Assembly (NCBI GenBank): GCA_036259475.1
Contig: DATABS010000042.1
Coordinates: 1 to 64,000, forward strand
DNA from: ZC4RG17 sp036259475
GTDB lineage: Bacteria > Actinomycetota > Acidimicrobiia > Spongiisociales > ZC4RG35
DNA: 64,000 nt
Direction of reading: 5' to 3'
Each line of letters starts with the position of its first letter. Positions within the stretch are counted from its first letter, which is position 1. A program made the position numbers and the translations under genes. Positions 26,151 to 34,196 of the stretch are shown here, piece after piece. The notes beneath the pieces were generated by a model. It ran no database searches and had not been told where the DNA came from. It was given only the letters and a program-made list of their open reading frames with translations.

Positions 26151-27074
26151 TCAGCCGAGGGCCTCGACCATGGCAGCTCCCATGTCGGTCGGCGTGGGAG
26201 CGACAACGATTCCGGCCTCCTTCATCGCCTCGATCTTCGCCTCGGCGGTTCCTCTTCCACCGGAGACGATGGCACCGGCGTGACCCATGCGCTTTCCGGC
26301 AGGGGCGGTCGTGCCGGCGATGAATCCTGCGACGGGCTTGTCCATGTGCTTACCGACGAACTCGGCCGCCTCTTCCTCGGCGGTGCCGCCGATCTCACCG
26401 ATCATGATCACACCCTCGGTGGCAGGGTCATCCTGGAACATCGCCAGGATGTCGACGAAGTTCGTCCCGTTGACCGGATCGCCTCCGATCCCGACGGCCG
26501 TGGTCTGACCGAGGCCGAGCTGGGTGAGCTGGTGGACGGCTTCATAAGTGAGGGTGCCGGAACGGGACACGACTCCGATTCGTCCCGGCTGGTGGATGTA
26601 GCCGGGCATTATCCCGATCTTGCTCTGCCCGGGTGTCGTGACACCGGGACAGTTCGGCCCGATGAGCCGGGTCGGCTTGTCGGCGAGGTAGCGCTTCGCC
26701 ACGACCATGTCGGCGACCGGAATTCCTTCGGTGATTGCCACGACGAGGTCGATGCCGGCGCTGCCTGCCTCCATGATGGCGTCGGCGGCGAACGGCGGAG
26801 GAACGTAGACGACCGACGCATCAGCCCCCGTGGCTTCCATGGCCTCTTCCACCGAGGCGAAGATGGGCAGCTCGACCGAGTAGGTGTCGGGACGACCGGG
26901 AACGCCGGAGCGGTCGGTTTCGCCTTCGAACACCTCCGTCGTTCCCGCCTTGGTTGGGTGAACCGCGCCCACCATCTGGGTGCCGTAGGCGATGGCCTTG
27001 TCGGTGTGGAAACGCCCCGTAGAGCCGAGTCCCTGGACGATTACCCGGGTGCCGGTGTCGATGAGGATGCTCAT
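26151..27074 (-). CDS. sucD: succinate-CoA ligase, alpha subunit
   Basis: The 307 aa subunit contains the CoA-binding Rossmann domain (VIVQGLGSTGRFHTDKAI) and the ligase domain with the phospho-His in KRMGHAGAIVSG (about H265). It makes the phosphohistidine intermediate in succinyl-CoA to succinate conversion (TCA cycle). Compared with typical SucD there is an insertion of about 14 residues between KAGTTEV and the ASVEEA helix (around residues 50-70). Its ATG overlaps the sucC stop (ATGA). Confidence 0.93.
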   Translation of the reverse strand: MSILIDTGTRVIVQGLGSTGRFHTDKAIAYGTQMVGAVHPTKAGTTEVFEGETDRSGVPGRPDTYSVELPIFASVEEAMEATGADASVVYVPPPFAADAIMEAGSAGIDLVVAITEGIPVADMVVAKRYLADKPTRLIGPNCPGVTTPGQSKIGIMPGYIHQPGRIGVVSRSGTLTYEAVHQLTQLGLGQTTAVGIGGDPVNGTNFVDILAMFQDDPATEGVIMIGEIGGTAEEEAAEFVGKHMDKPVAGFIAGTTAPAGKRMGHAGAIVSGGRGTAEAKIEAMKEAGIVVAPTPTDMGAAMVEALG

Positions 27075-28294
27075 ACGGCCAGCTCCACGATGCGCTCGGC
27101 GCCGTCTTTCATGTCCTCGGCCGCGATCACGTCGATGTCGGACTCGCGGAGGATGCGCTTTCCCTCCTCGACGTTGGTCCCCTCCAGCCGCACGACCAGC
27201 GGTACCTCGAGACCGACTTTCTTCACCGCCTCGACGATCCCCGTCGCCAGGATGTCGCAGCGCATGATCCCCCCGAAGATGTTGACGAAGATGCCCTTGA
27301 CGTTGGGATCACGGGTGATGATCCCGAAGGCAGTGGCCACCTGCTCGGCCGAAGCACCGCCTCCGACGTCCAGGAAGTTGGCCGGCTCACCTCCGACATG
27401 CTTGATCGTGTCCATGGTGGCCATCGCCAGCCCCGCCCCGTTGACCAGGCAGCCGACGGTGCCGTCGAGGTTGATGTAGGACAGTCCGGCTTCCTTTGCC
27501 TCCAGCTCCGCCGGATCCTCCTCGCTTTCGTCGCGCATGTGGGCGATGTCGGGATGGCGGAACAGGGCGTTGTCGTCGAAAGACATCTTGCCGTCGAGCG
27601 CCATGACCCGCCCATCGGTGGTGATCACCATCGGGTTTATCTCGATCAGTTCGGCGTCGAGATCGACGGCTGCCCCGGCCAGTGACTGGACGAACCCGAC
27701 GAAGTTCTTGGCGGCATCGCCCTCCAGGTTCAGCCCGCGAGCCAGGGCGTTGGCCTGGAAGTCGAGGAGTCCGACGGCCGGGTCGATCGTCTGTCGGAGG
27801 ATCTTCTCGGGCGTCTCCTCCGCCACCTTCTCGATCTCCATCCCCCCCTCGGTCGACGCCATCACGATGTTGCGGCTGACGGCCCGATCCAGAAGGATCG
27901 AGAGGTACAGCTCGCGCTCGATGTCGATGCCCTGCTCGATGTAGAGGCGGTTCACCTGTTTGCCGTCGGTGCCGGTCTGGATGGTGACGAGCGTGGATCC
28001 AAGCATCTTCTCGGCCAGGGAACGGACCTCGGCCTCGGCCGCCTCCGGCCCTCCGTCGATGCCGGCTGTCACGACGTTGACGCCGCGGACGTCGGGATGT
28101 TCCTTGAACGTCCCCTTGCCCCGGCCGCCGGCATGGATCTGCGACTTGACCACCACCACGGAGTTGCCGGTCGCTTCGATCAGCGGCCGGACCGCCGCCA
28201 CCGCCTCGTCGACCGAGGTGGCGACCCGGCCCTGGGGTACGGCGATCCCCCGAGCAGCCATCAGTTCCTTGGCCTGATACTCGTGGATCTTCAT
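27071..28294 (-). CDS. sucC: succinate-CoA ligase, beta subunit
   Basis: A 407 aa ATP-grasp subunit: MKIHEYQAKELMAARGI start, VVVVKSQIHAGGRGK nucleotide-binding strand, LIEINPMVI, and ALDGKMSFDDNALFRHPD. The C-terminal GDP/ADP-forming domain contains GCLVNGAGLAMATMD and FVNIFGGIMRCD. It is slightly longer than the E. coli subunit. A TACCGT box at 28303-28308 (minus strand) lies 8 nt before the ATG. Together with sucD it forms the TCA-cycle enzyme; the B12-binding gene upstream may link it to methylmalonyl-CoA chemistry. Confidence 0.93.
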   Translation of the reverse strand: MKIHEYQAKELMAARGIAVPQGRVATSVDEAVAAVRPLIEATGNSVVVVKSQIHAGGRGKGTFKEHPDVRGVNVVTAGIDGGPEAAEAEVRSLAEKMLGSTLVTIQTGTDGKQVNRLYIEQGIDIERELYLSILLDRAVSRNIVMASTEGGMEIEKVAEETPEKILRQTIDPAVGLLDFQANALARGLNLEGDAAKNFVGFVQSLAGAAVDLDAELIEINPMVITTDGRVMALDGKMSFDDNALFRHPDIAHMRDESEEDPAELEAKEAGLSYINLDGTVGCLVNGAGLAMATMDTIKHVGGEPANFLDVGGGASAEQVATAFGIITRDPNVKGIFVNIFGGIMRCDILATGIVEAVKKVGLEVPLVVRLEGTNVEEGKRILRESDIDVIAAEDMKDGAERIVELAV

Positions 28295-28372
28295 GCGGCC
28301 GAACGGTAACGGGCAAGACCATCGCGGGCGACATTGCCGTCACACGCTGTAGGCATATGCCGCGAAGACGGG

Positions 28373-28816
28373 TCAGTCCTCGCCGATGTCCTCGGCCCAG
28401 ATCCGGGGATGTTCCGCCTCGAACCGGCGCATCATTTCGATGCACTCCGGGTCGTCGAACACGACGATCTCCACCCCGTTCTCCGCCAGCCAATCGTGGC
28501 CGCCCACAAAGGTCACTGCTTCCCCGATCACCACCCGGGAGATGCCGAACTGACGGACGAGTCCCGAGCAGTACCAGCAGGGGGACAAGGTGGTGGCCAT
28601 GGTCGTGCCCCGATAAGAGCGGCGCCGACCGGCGTTGCGGAAGGCGGCTGTCTCACCGTGGATCGAGGGGTCGCCGTCCTGGATCCGGCGGTTGTGGCCC
28701 CGGCCCCACAGCTCCCCATCTGGACCGAACAATGCCCCACCGATCGGGACTCCTCCGGTCGATGCGCCGAGACGAGCCTCCTCTTTGGCCACTTCGAGCA
28801 TCCCTCGATCGTCCAT
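28373..28816 (-). CDS. nucleoside/cytosine deaminase family, yeast Fcy1-like
   Basis: A 147 aa zinc deaminase with the His-Glu pair in SIHGETAAFRNAGR and the Cys pair in TLSPCWYCSG. The order MATTLSPCWYC, VVIGEAVTFVGG and the C-terminal WAEDIGED closely follow the yeast-type cytosine deaminase rather than tRNA adenosine deaminase. Expected reaction: cytosine to uracil, or a related base. The ATG shares one base with the upstream stop (TGATG); GTG 3 nt earlier is an alternative. Last gene of the dinB unit. Confidence 0.8.
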   Translation of the reverse strand: MDDRGMLEVAKEEARLGASTGGVPIGGALFGPDGELWGRGHNRRIQDGDPSIHGETAAFRNAGRRRSYRGTTMATTLSPCWYCSGLVRQFGISRVVIGEAVTFVGGHDWLAENGVEIVVFDDPECIEMMRRFEAEHPRIWAEDIGED

Positions 28817-29208
28817 CACACCTTCGACGAGACGTGCTCGCTCACCCACGCCGTGATGGAATCGAGCGGCGCTCCGGGGGTGAACACCTCCGCCAGCCCG
28901 GCCTCTTTGAGCTGGCGGATGTCATCGTCCGGGATGACTCCACCACCGAACACGACGACGTCGGCGGCGTCGCGAGCCGCCAGTTCCTCGACCACCTTGG
29001 GGAAGAGGCTCAGGTGGGCTCCCGACAGCGACGAGAGTCCGACGGCGTCGACGTCCTCCTGCACTGCAGTCTCGGCGATCTGGGCGGGAGTCTGGTGGAG
29101 GCCGGAATAGATCACTTCGTGTCCGGCGTCGCGAAGTGCCCGAGCGATGACCTTGGCGCCCCGGTCGTGACCGTCGAGTCCCGGCTTGGCGATGAGGATC
29201 CGTCGCAC
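28816..29208 (-). CDS. cobalamin-binding protein (methylmalonyl-CoA mutase C-terminal-like)
   Basis: A 130 aa stand-alone B12-binding domain with the axial-ligand motif GLDGHDRGAK (DxHxxG, residues about 12-17), then GLSSLSGAHL and VFGGGVIPDDD. It corresponds to the small C-terminal domain of methylmalonyl-CoA mutase large subunits, as found in split mutases. The catalytic partner is not in this window. It starts at GTG with a TAACCT box 6 nt upstream. Closeness to sucCD fits propionate or methylmalonyl metabolism, but that is inference. Confidence 0.85.
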   Translation of the reverse strand: MRRILIAKPGLDGHDRGAKVIARALRDAGHEVIYSGLHQTPAQIAETAVQEDVDAVGLSSLSGAHLSLFPKVVEELAARDAADVVVFGGGVIPDDDIRQLKEAGLAEVFTPGAPLDSITAWVSEHVSSKV

Positions 29209-29241
29209 GACGCCAGGTTACCCCCGGGACGAAACGCCCCT

Positions 29242-29881
29242 TCAAACCGAGTCGAGTACCGCGAGGAGCGGCCTGGCGGCTTGTTCCGGAGGAACCGAAT
29301 CGACCAAGGCCCGCGCATAGCGGAGCTTGCGTCGCGATCCGGCGCCGAAGAAGCGCCGCATCTGCGCCGCCGTCGCCTTTCCTCGCCACTCCGGCTGTCG
29401 TTGCAGGGCCCGGAAGGCGCGTCCATCACCCTCCCGAGCGAAAACAGTGCCTCAACTTCGTCCAACCCGACGGCGCGCACGAGTTCGTCTTCGAGGTCCT
29501 CGACGCACACGAAGAAGCCCAGCGCCTCCATCTCGTCGCGAGTGTGAACGGCTGAAGGGAGCACGTCGGTCAGCGCTCCCTTGAAGATCTCCTCCTCAGC
29601 AATGTCACACAACCCTGCTACCGGGCGCACCTCGTTGCCCGGCTGGAAGAGCTGCAGGAACCGGCCACGGCGTCAGCTCCACCGACCGGAACGACCACCA
29701 CGTCTTCCGATTCGAGATCGCCACCCAGACGTCGAGCGAGGGTCTCGACGGCGATCTGGTCGCTGATGCCTTCCACGAGGAATATCGCCCGGGCACGATC
29801 GGCCTTGTCCAGTGCCCGGGCGCTGGCCGCAGTGGCGGCCGTCGGACCGCTCACGTAACCGTCGATCCCCGACCCTCTCAT
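29242..29881 (-). pseudogene. frameshifted TOPRIM-domain protein (OLD-nuclease C-terminal-like)
   Basis: Conceptual repair of two single-base losses gives one continuous protein of about 213 aa. It starts at ATG 29881 (ATGA overlap with the SnoaL gene) and reads ARALDKADRARAIFLVEG, VVVVPVGGADAVA. Near 29661-29666 one base is missing, after which the frame continues RFLQLFQPGNEVRPVAGLCD, with the TOPRIM acidic motif GLCDIAEEE. A second missing base near 29437-29448 restores EGDGRAFRALQRQPEWRG and a C-terminus ending LAVLDSV. As it stands the first segment stops early. Real decay and assembly error cannot be told apart here. Confidence 0.75.
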
Positions 29882-30237
29882 CCTTGCTCTTCTTCGATCC
29901 ACCACTCCGTGAAGTCGACGCATCGGTCCTGATCGTCGAACCGGATCACGAACAGGTTGCGGTAGCCGGTCGGGGGCTCGAGATAACGGGTGCGGCCGGT
30001 GACGACCGCCAGGTCGTCGGTCTCGACCAGAGGCTGCCACTCGAACTCCCAATTCCCCGGCGTGTCATCGATCTCCTGCCAGCCGGCGACTATCTCCTCC
30101 ACGCCGTGCCACGGCCCGTCGGCAGTCTGAGGGTCATAGACGGCGTCGGCCGCGAAAAGGGAGGCGATCGCCTCCGCCTCGTTCGAGTCCCAGGCGGCGA
30201 CGTAGCCGTCCATCCACCGTTCGAGCCGCTCTGTCAT
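29878..30237 (-). CDS. SnoaL/NTF2-like protein
   Basis: A 119 aa NTF2-like fold: ERWMDGYVAAWDSNEAEAIA helix, LFAADAVYDPQT, WHGVEEIVAGW, and terminal beta strands LAVVTGRTRYLEPPT and DRCVDFTEWWIEE. The fold serves as a scaffold for many enzymes and non-enzymatic binders, so no function is assigned. It overlaps the HhH-GPD stop by ATGA and in turn overlaps the TOPRIM start by ATGA. Confidence 0.8.
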   Translation of the reverse strand: MTERLERWMDGYVAAWDSNEAEAIASLFAADAVYDPQTADGPWHGVEEIVAGWQEIDDTPGNWEFEWQPLVETDDLAVVTGRTRYLEPPTGYRNLFVIRFDDQDRCVDFTEWWIEEEQG

Positions 30238-30806
30238 GGATCCTGTTTCCCCTTCCTAGCCGCCTTCTGGGCACGCTTCCATTCCCGCACCTGGGTGAGC
30301 GAACTCTCACCGTCGACGTCCGCCGCCGAACGAGGGACGTCGTCGGCGAACGGGCCCGCATACTCCTCCCACCCTTCCGGGCGCACATCGAAGCGTTTGG
30401 CCAACAGAGCCAGGAAGATCATCGACTTCTCGGCCCCGAACCCGGGAAGGTCGGAGATCCGACGGGCCAGCGTGGGGGCGTCGGGCTGGTCGCTCCAGAC
30501 TCCCGATCCGTCGCCGCCGAAGTGCTCGTCGAGGTGGACGCACAACTGATGGATACGCCGTCCCATGCTCTGGGGGAAGCGGTGGATGGCAGGCTTGCGT
30601 CGGCAGACTTCCACGAGCTCGCGGTCGTCCATCGCCGCGATCCGGCTGGCGTCCAAGTGACCCAAACGCTGCTCCAACGTCGCCGGCCCCCTGAACGCCC
30701 ACTCCATTGGAACCTGCTGGTCGAGCAGCATGCCGATGAGGAGCGCCGTGCCGTTGGTGTTGAGCAGACGGTCGGCGGCAGGATCGCCGGTGATGGCGAA
30801 CGTCAT
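30234..30806 (-). CDS. HhH-GPD base-excision repair-like protein
   Basis: A 190 aa protein with a helix-hairpin-helix-like base-excision repair domain: LLIGMLLDQQVPMEWAFRGP near the N-terminus and DLPGFGAEKSMIFLALLAKR as the HhH hairpin (about 125-144). The usual catalytic Asp after the HhH is replaced by a short C-terminus with RFDVRPEGWEEYAG, as in the compact actinobacterial branch. ATG at 30806 fits a TAGGGT box 7 nt upstream. It lies directly behind dinB, so a DNA damage context is plausible. Confidence 0.82.
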   Translation of the reverse strand: MTFAITGDPAADRLLNTNGTALLIGMLLDQQVPMEWAFRGPATLEQRLGHLDASRIAAMDDRELVEVCRRKPAIHRFPQSMGRRIHQLCVHLDEHFGGDGSGVWSDQPDAPTLARRISDLPGFGAEKSMIFLALLAKRFDVRPEGWEEYAGPFADDVPRSAADVDGESSLTQVREWKRAQKAARKGKQDP

Positions 30807-30828
30807 CCACTCGACCCTACCCACTTCG

Positions 30829-32058
30829 TCAGTCCTTCTCGGCCAGGCGACGGAAGTCTTCCGGAGCGTCTCGGTCCGCCCGACCGAGAAGGCCGGCCCG
30901 GGTGACCGCCTTGTCCCCGAAGCGGCGGCGGATCTCGTCGATCTGGCGGTCGACTGCGGCTCCGGCGTCGGCCGCCAGGCTTCCGGCCTTCTCGACGTCG
31001 CCCTCGTCCCAGCCCAACTCCATCTGGATCCCGGCACCGTCCATCAAACCGGAAACCGAGAGGCCGACCAGTGTCACCGCCTCGCTGGGATCGTCCATCG
31101 CCGCTCGAAGCAGGCGGCGGGCGACCTTGTCTATGGCGTCTGTACCTGAGATGGGGGCGTCGAGTGTCTCCGAACGCGAAACGATCCGACCGCCGGGAAA
31201 CCGGGCCCGCAGGTTGACCGTCCGGCCTTCCCGACCCTTGTTGCGGAGACGGCGGCCGATGCGTTCGGAGAGTGACAGGACGACCTTGTCCAGTTCCTCC
31301 ATGTCGGTGAGCCCCCGGCCGAGGGCTTGTTGTGAACCGATCGACTTCGACCGGGCGCGGGGCCGTACTGGACGGGGATCGCGGTTGGCGGCCAGCGCCG
31401 ACAGATGCTCGGCTGATGACCGGCCCAGCCATCCAGCGAGGGCATCGACGGGGGCGGCGGCGATGTCGCCCACGGTCTCGATGCCTGCGCGTCGCAGCTT
31501 GCGGGAAGTCACGGGTCCGACGCCCCACAGGATCTCGACCGGAAGCGGTGACAGGAACTCCATCTCGGTCCCCGGCTCGACGACGATCAATCCATCCGGT
31601 TTCGCCACCTGCGAGCCGACCTTGGCGAGGAACTTGGTGGTGGCGACACCGATCGAGACGGGCAGGCCGATCTCCAGTCGGACCAGTCGGCGGACCTCCC
31701 GGGCGATATCGCCGGCGGGACCGAACAGGTGCTCGGAACCCGAGACGTCGAGGAACGCCTCATCGACGGAGATCTGCTCGATGTCGGGCGTGAACCGCCG
31801 AAAGACCTCCATCACTTGATCGGAGTAGTCGAGGTAACGGCCGAAGGACCCCGACACCACCCTGAGGGTCGGACACAGGCGCCGAGCTTCGTTGGTCGGC
31901 ATGGCGGAGTGGATCCCGAAGGCCCGGGCCTCATAGCTGGCCGCCAGGACAACGCCCTCCCCCACCGCCATCGGTATGCCGCGCAGCGACGGGTCGAGCA
32001 GCTGTTCGACCGAGGCGTAGAAAGCGTCCAGGTCGGCGTGGAGGATGGTGGCCTTCAC
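30829..32058 (-). CDS. dinB: DNA polymerase IV, Y family
   Basis: A 409 aa translesion polymerase of typical length. Catalytic carboxylates lie in HADLDAFYASVE (about D9) and ISVDEAFLDVSG (DE about 104-105); the YEARAFGIHSAMP segment is the nucleotide-binding YxxR region. ELLWGVGPVTSRKLRRAGI is the thumb HhH and the C-terminus is the little-finger domain. It starts at GTG. No LexA-type box could be seen upstream. First gene of an operon with the HhH-GPD gene 22 nt behind. Confidence 0.93.
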   Translation of the reverse strand: MKATILHADLDAFYASVEQLLDPSLRGIPMAVGEGVVLAASYEARAFGIHSAMPTNEARRLCPTLRVVSGSFGRYLDYSDQVMEVFRRFTPDIEQISVDEAFLDVSGSEHLFGPAGDIAREVRRLVRLEIGLPVSIGVATTKFLAKVGSQVAKPDGLIVVEPGTEMEFLSPLPVEILWGVGPVTSRKLRRAGIETVGDIAAAPVDALAGWLGRSSAEHLSALAANRDPRPVRPRARSKSIGSQQALGRGLTDMEELDKVVLSLSERIGRRLRNKGREGRTVNLRARFPGGRIVSRSETLDAPISGTDAIDKVARRLLRAAMDDPSEAVTLVGLSVSGLMDGAGIQMELGWDEGDVEKAGSLAADAGAAVDRQIDEIRRRFGDKAVTRAGLLGRADRDAPEDFRRLAEKD

Positions 32059-32366
32059 GTCCCCATGATGCCTGAAGCGTGTGACGAGAAGGGCCTCGTG
32101 TGGCCTTCCGCGTTGGGTACGCGCCGCCTGGTGAGCCAGGGGCCGAACCGCGGACCACAGACTCCCGCTGTCCGGTGTCTAGAGCCTGGGTTCGTTTCCC
32201 GGCCGCTCACGCCTCTCTCGTCGGAGGTCTCGCCGTCGACGAAGCCAACCGCCGTTCCGTGGGCTGCTGACACCGTCACGCGGGGTCTAGAACCCTGGGT
32301 TCCACGCCCCGTCGCCGGCGCTCAGGGCCTCGGGATACGGTCCGCCGGCGAGGTAGGGTGGACGGC
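32059..32366. other. 308-nt intergenic region with imperfect direct repeats
   Basis: The dinB and tal starts diverge across this space. Two similar segments occur: GTCTAGAGCCTGGGTTCG at 32177-32194 and GTCTAGAACCCTGGGTTCC at 32285-32303. I see no credible ORF. The tal -10 box lies at its right edge. It may carry operators or a small RNA, but nothing definite. Confidence 0.5.
32354..32359 (+). promoter_or_regulatory. putative -10 box of leaderless tal promoter
   Basis: TAGGGT ends 7 nt before the tal ATG at 32367, with no Shine-Dalgarno in between. Confidence 0.45.
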
Positions 32367-33476
32367 ATGACGCTCTCGAATCTCCACCTGCTCCGGACGG
32401 CCGGGGTGTCGCCATGGTCGGACCAGATCTCCCGGCGGATGCTCGATACCGGGGAACTGTCGCGCCGCATCGAAGAAGACGCCATCACCGGCGTCACCTC
32501 CAACCCGTCCATCTTCGCCAAGGCCATCGTCGGGACGGAGGATTACGACGCCCAGGTGGGAGAGCTCGCTGGGAGGAATGCCTCGACGAACGAGATCGTC
32601 ACCGCCGTCATGACCTCCGACCTGCAACGCGCCTGCGATGCCCTGCGTCCCGTCTTCGATTCGACCGATGGGAGAGACGGCTTCGTGTCGGTCGAGGTGA
32701 CGCCGACCCTGGCACACGACACCGACGCGACCGTGGCCGAAGCCCGCCAATGGGTGAAGCACATCGATCGACCCAACCTCTTCGTCAAGGTGCCGGCAAC
32801 GGAGGCCGGACTGCCGGCCATCCGCCAGCTCATCGGTGAGGGAATCTCGATCAACATCACGCTGATCTTCTCGCTGCAGCGTTACCGCAAGGTCATGGAG
32901 GCGTACCTCTACGGCATCCAGAACTACATCGACGAGGGCGGCGACCCATCGCACGTGGCATCGGTGGCGTCGTTCTTCGTCTCACGGATGGACACGGAGG
33001 TGGATCGGCGGCTGGAGGAGATCGGCTCCGACGAGGCTCTCGCCCTGCGGGGCAAGACGGCCATCGCCAACGCCCAGTTGGCCTACCGTGAATTCCTCGA
33101 CACTTTCAACGGCCTCCAATGGCAACGTTTGGTAGAACAGGGCGCCCGCATCCAAAAGCCGCTCTGGGCATCCACCTCGACGAAGAACCCCGGCTATCCC
33201 GACACCATGTACGTCGAGCAGCTGGTCGCCCCTCACACCGTCAACACGATGCCGCTCGAGACGATCGATGCCTACCAGGACCACGGCTCCGAACCCGTCG
33301 CATTCGGCCCCGAGGAGATGGCCGCCGCCCAATCGGTCATCCAGCGAATGGACGACGTCGGCGTCGACTACGACGACGTGATGCAGGTCCTCGAAGATGA
33401 AGGCGTCGAGAAGTTCACCGCCTCATGGAACGAGCTGATCGACGACGTCGAGATGGAGCGTCAGAAGCTCCAGTAG
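32367..33476 (+). CDS. tal: transaldolase
   Basis: A 369 aa class I aldolase-type TIM barrel, matching the long actinobacterial Tal form used in the pentose phosphate pathway. Conserved blocks are GVTSNPSIFAKAI near residue 42, the Schiff-base Lys in NLFVKVPATEAG (about K141), NITLIFSLQRY, ASVASFFVSRMD and LWASTSTKNPGY. It converges on the TrpF-like gene with a 6-nt gap. Confidence 0.92.
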   Translation: MTLSNLHLLRTAGVSPWSDQISRRMLDTGELSRRIEEDAITGVTSNPSIFAKAIVGTEDYDAQVGELAGRNASTNEIVTAVMTSDLQRACDALRPVFDSTDGRDGFVSVEVTPTLAHDTDATVAEARQWVKHIDRPNLFVKVPATEAGLPAIRQLIGEGISINITLIFSLQRYRKVMEAYLYGIQNYIDEGGDPSHVASVASFFVSRMDTEVDRRLEEIGSDEALALRGKTAIANAQLAYREFLDTFNGLQWQRLVEQGARIQKPLWASTSTKNPGYPDTMYVEQLVAPHTVNTMPLETIDAYQDHGSEPVAFGPEEMAAAQSVIQRMDDVGVDYDDVMQVLEDEGVEKFTASWNELIDDVEMERQKLQ

Positions 33477-33482
33477 GTGCGT

Positions 33483-34160
33483 TCAGGCCCGCCTGGCTTC
33501 GGAAGCGAAGCGGCGCACTGCGTCGATGTCCTTGTCGAACCCGCCTCCCGGCCGGGCACGATTGGTCCGGGTGAGCGAGTCCACGCCCGCCGGTCGCACC
33601 CGAGCCACGGCGTCGGCCACGTTGTCCGGTCCCAAACCTCCGGCGAGGATCACCGGCACTCGAGACTCTTCCACGATCGCCCGGCTGATAGACCAATCGT
33701 GGGTCGTTCCCGCCGCTCCGATTCCCTCCACGTGATCGCTGACCGAGTCCAGGATCAACCAGTCGACGTGCCGGGCGAACCGGCGGGCCTCGCCCACCGC
33801 CTCCGGCCCGGCGATGGGAATCGCCTGCATGACGGCGGTGCCCCAGGACCGGTCCTCCAGCCAAGCCTTCAGGTGGCTCACGGCGGACGGCGGGAGACGG
33901 GTCGTGTCACCGCACAGATGGAGTATGTCGGGCCGAACCGCGGCAACGAAGGTCCTCACGGCCAGAGGGTCGGTGTCGACGGTGAGCGCCACGCTGGTCG
34001 CAATACCCCTCAGAGAATCGACGATCTCGCGGCCGCGATGGAGATCGACCTCGCCGGGCAGGCCCCGGTCGGAGATCGTGACGCCGACGTGGTCGGCTCC
34101 GGCGTCGGCGACGTCGCGGGCCTCGCCAGGACTCTGCACGGTGTAGATCTGGACGATCAT
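33483..34160 (-). CDS. phosphoribosylanthranilate isomerase-like (TrpF-fold) protein
   Basis: A 225 aa TIM-barrel protein with clear TrpF family features: GADHVGVTI, the catalytic-Asp-like block LILDS, GAAGTTHDWSI, and VILAGGLGPDNVADAV. However, the N-terminal KICG segment carrying the TrpF catalytic Cys reads QIYTVQ, and the terminal SSGVE phosphate block reads LTRTN. This makes a classical TrpF role doubtful. Its ATG diverges from the PfkB kinase with 36 nt between starts, suggesting a functional link to sugar phosphate metabolism. Confidence 0.7.
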   Translation of the reverse strand: MIVQIYTVQSPGEARDVADAGADHVGVTISDRGLPGEVDLHRGREIVDSLRGIATSVALTVDTDPLAVRTFVAAVRPDILHLCGDTTRLPPSAVSHLKAWLEDRSWGTAVMQAIPIAGPEAVGEARRFARHVDWLILDSVSDHVEGIGAAGTTHDWSISRAIVEESRVPVILAGGLGPDNVADAVARVRPAGVDSLTRTNRARPGGGFDKDIDAVRRFASEARRA

Positions 34161-34196
34161 CCGGGAAGGGTATAGATGACAGGTACCGTCCCCGGC
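34161..34196. promoter_or_regulatory. compact divergent promoter (TrpF-like / PfkB kinase)
   Basis: The 36-nt space holds a minus-strand TACCCT (34167-34172, 6 nt before the ATG at 34160) and a plus-strand TACCGT (34184-34189, 7 nt before the ATG at 34197). The two promoters must overlap head to head, implying co-regulation. Confidence 0.45.

Noticed and set aside
32177..32194. tRNA T-arm-like GGGTTCG sequence
   Set aside because: No acceptor or anticodon stems can be built around it.
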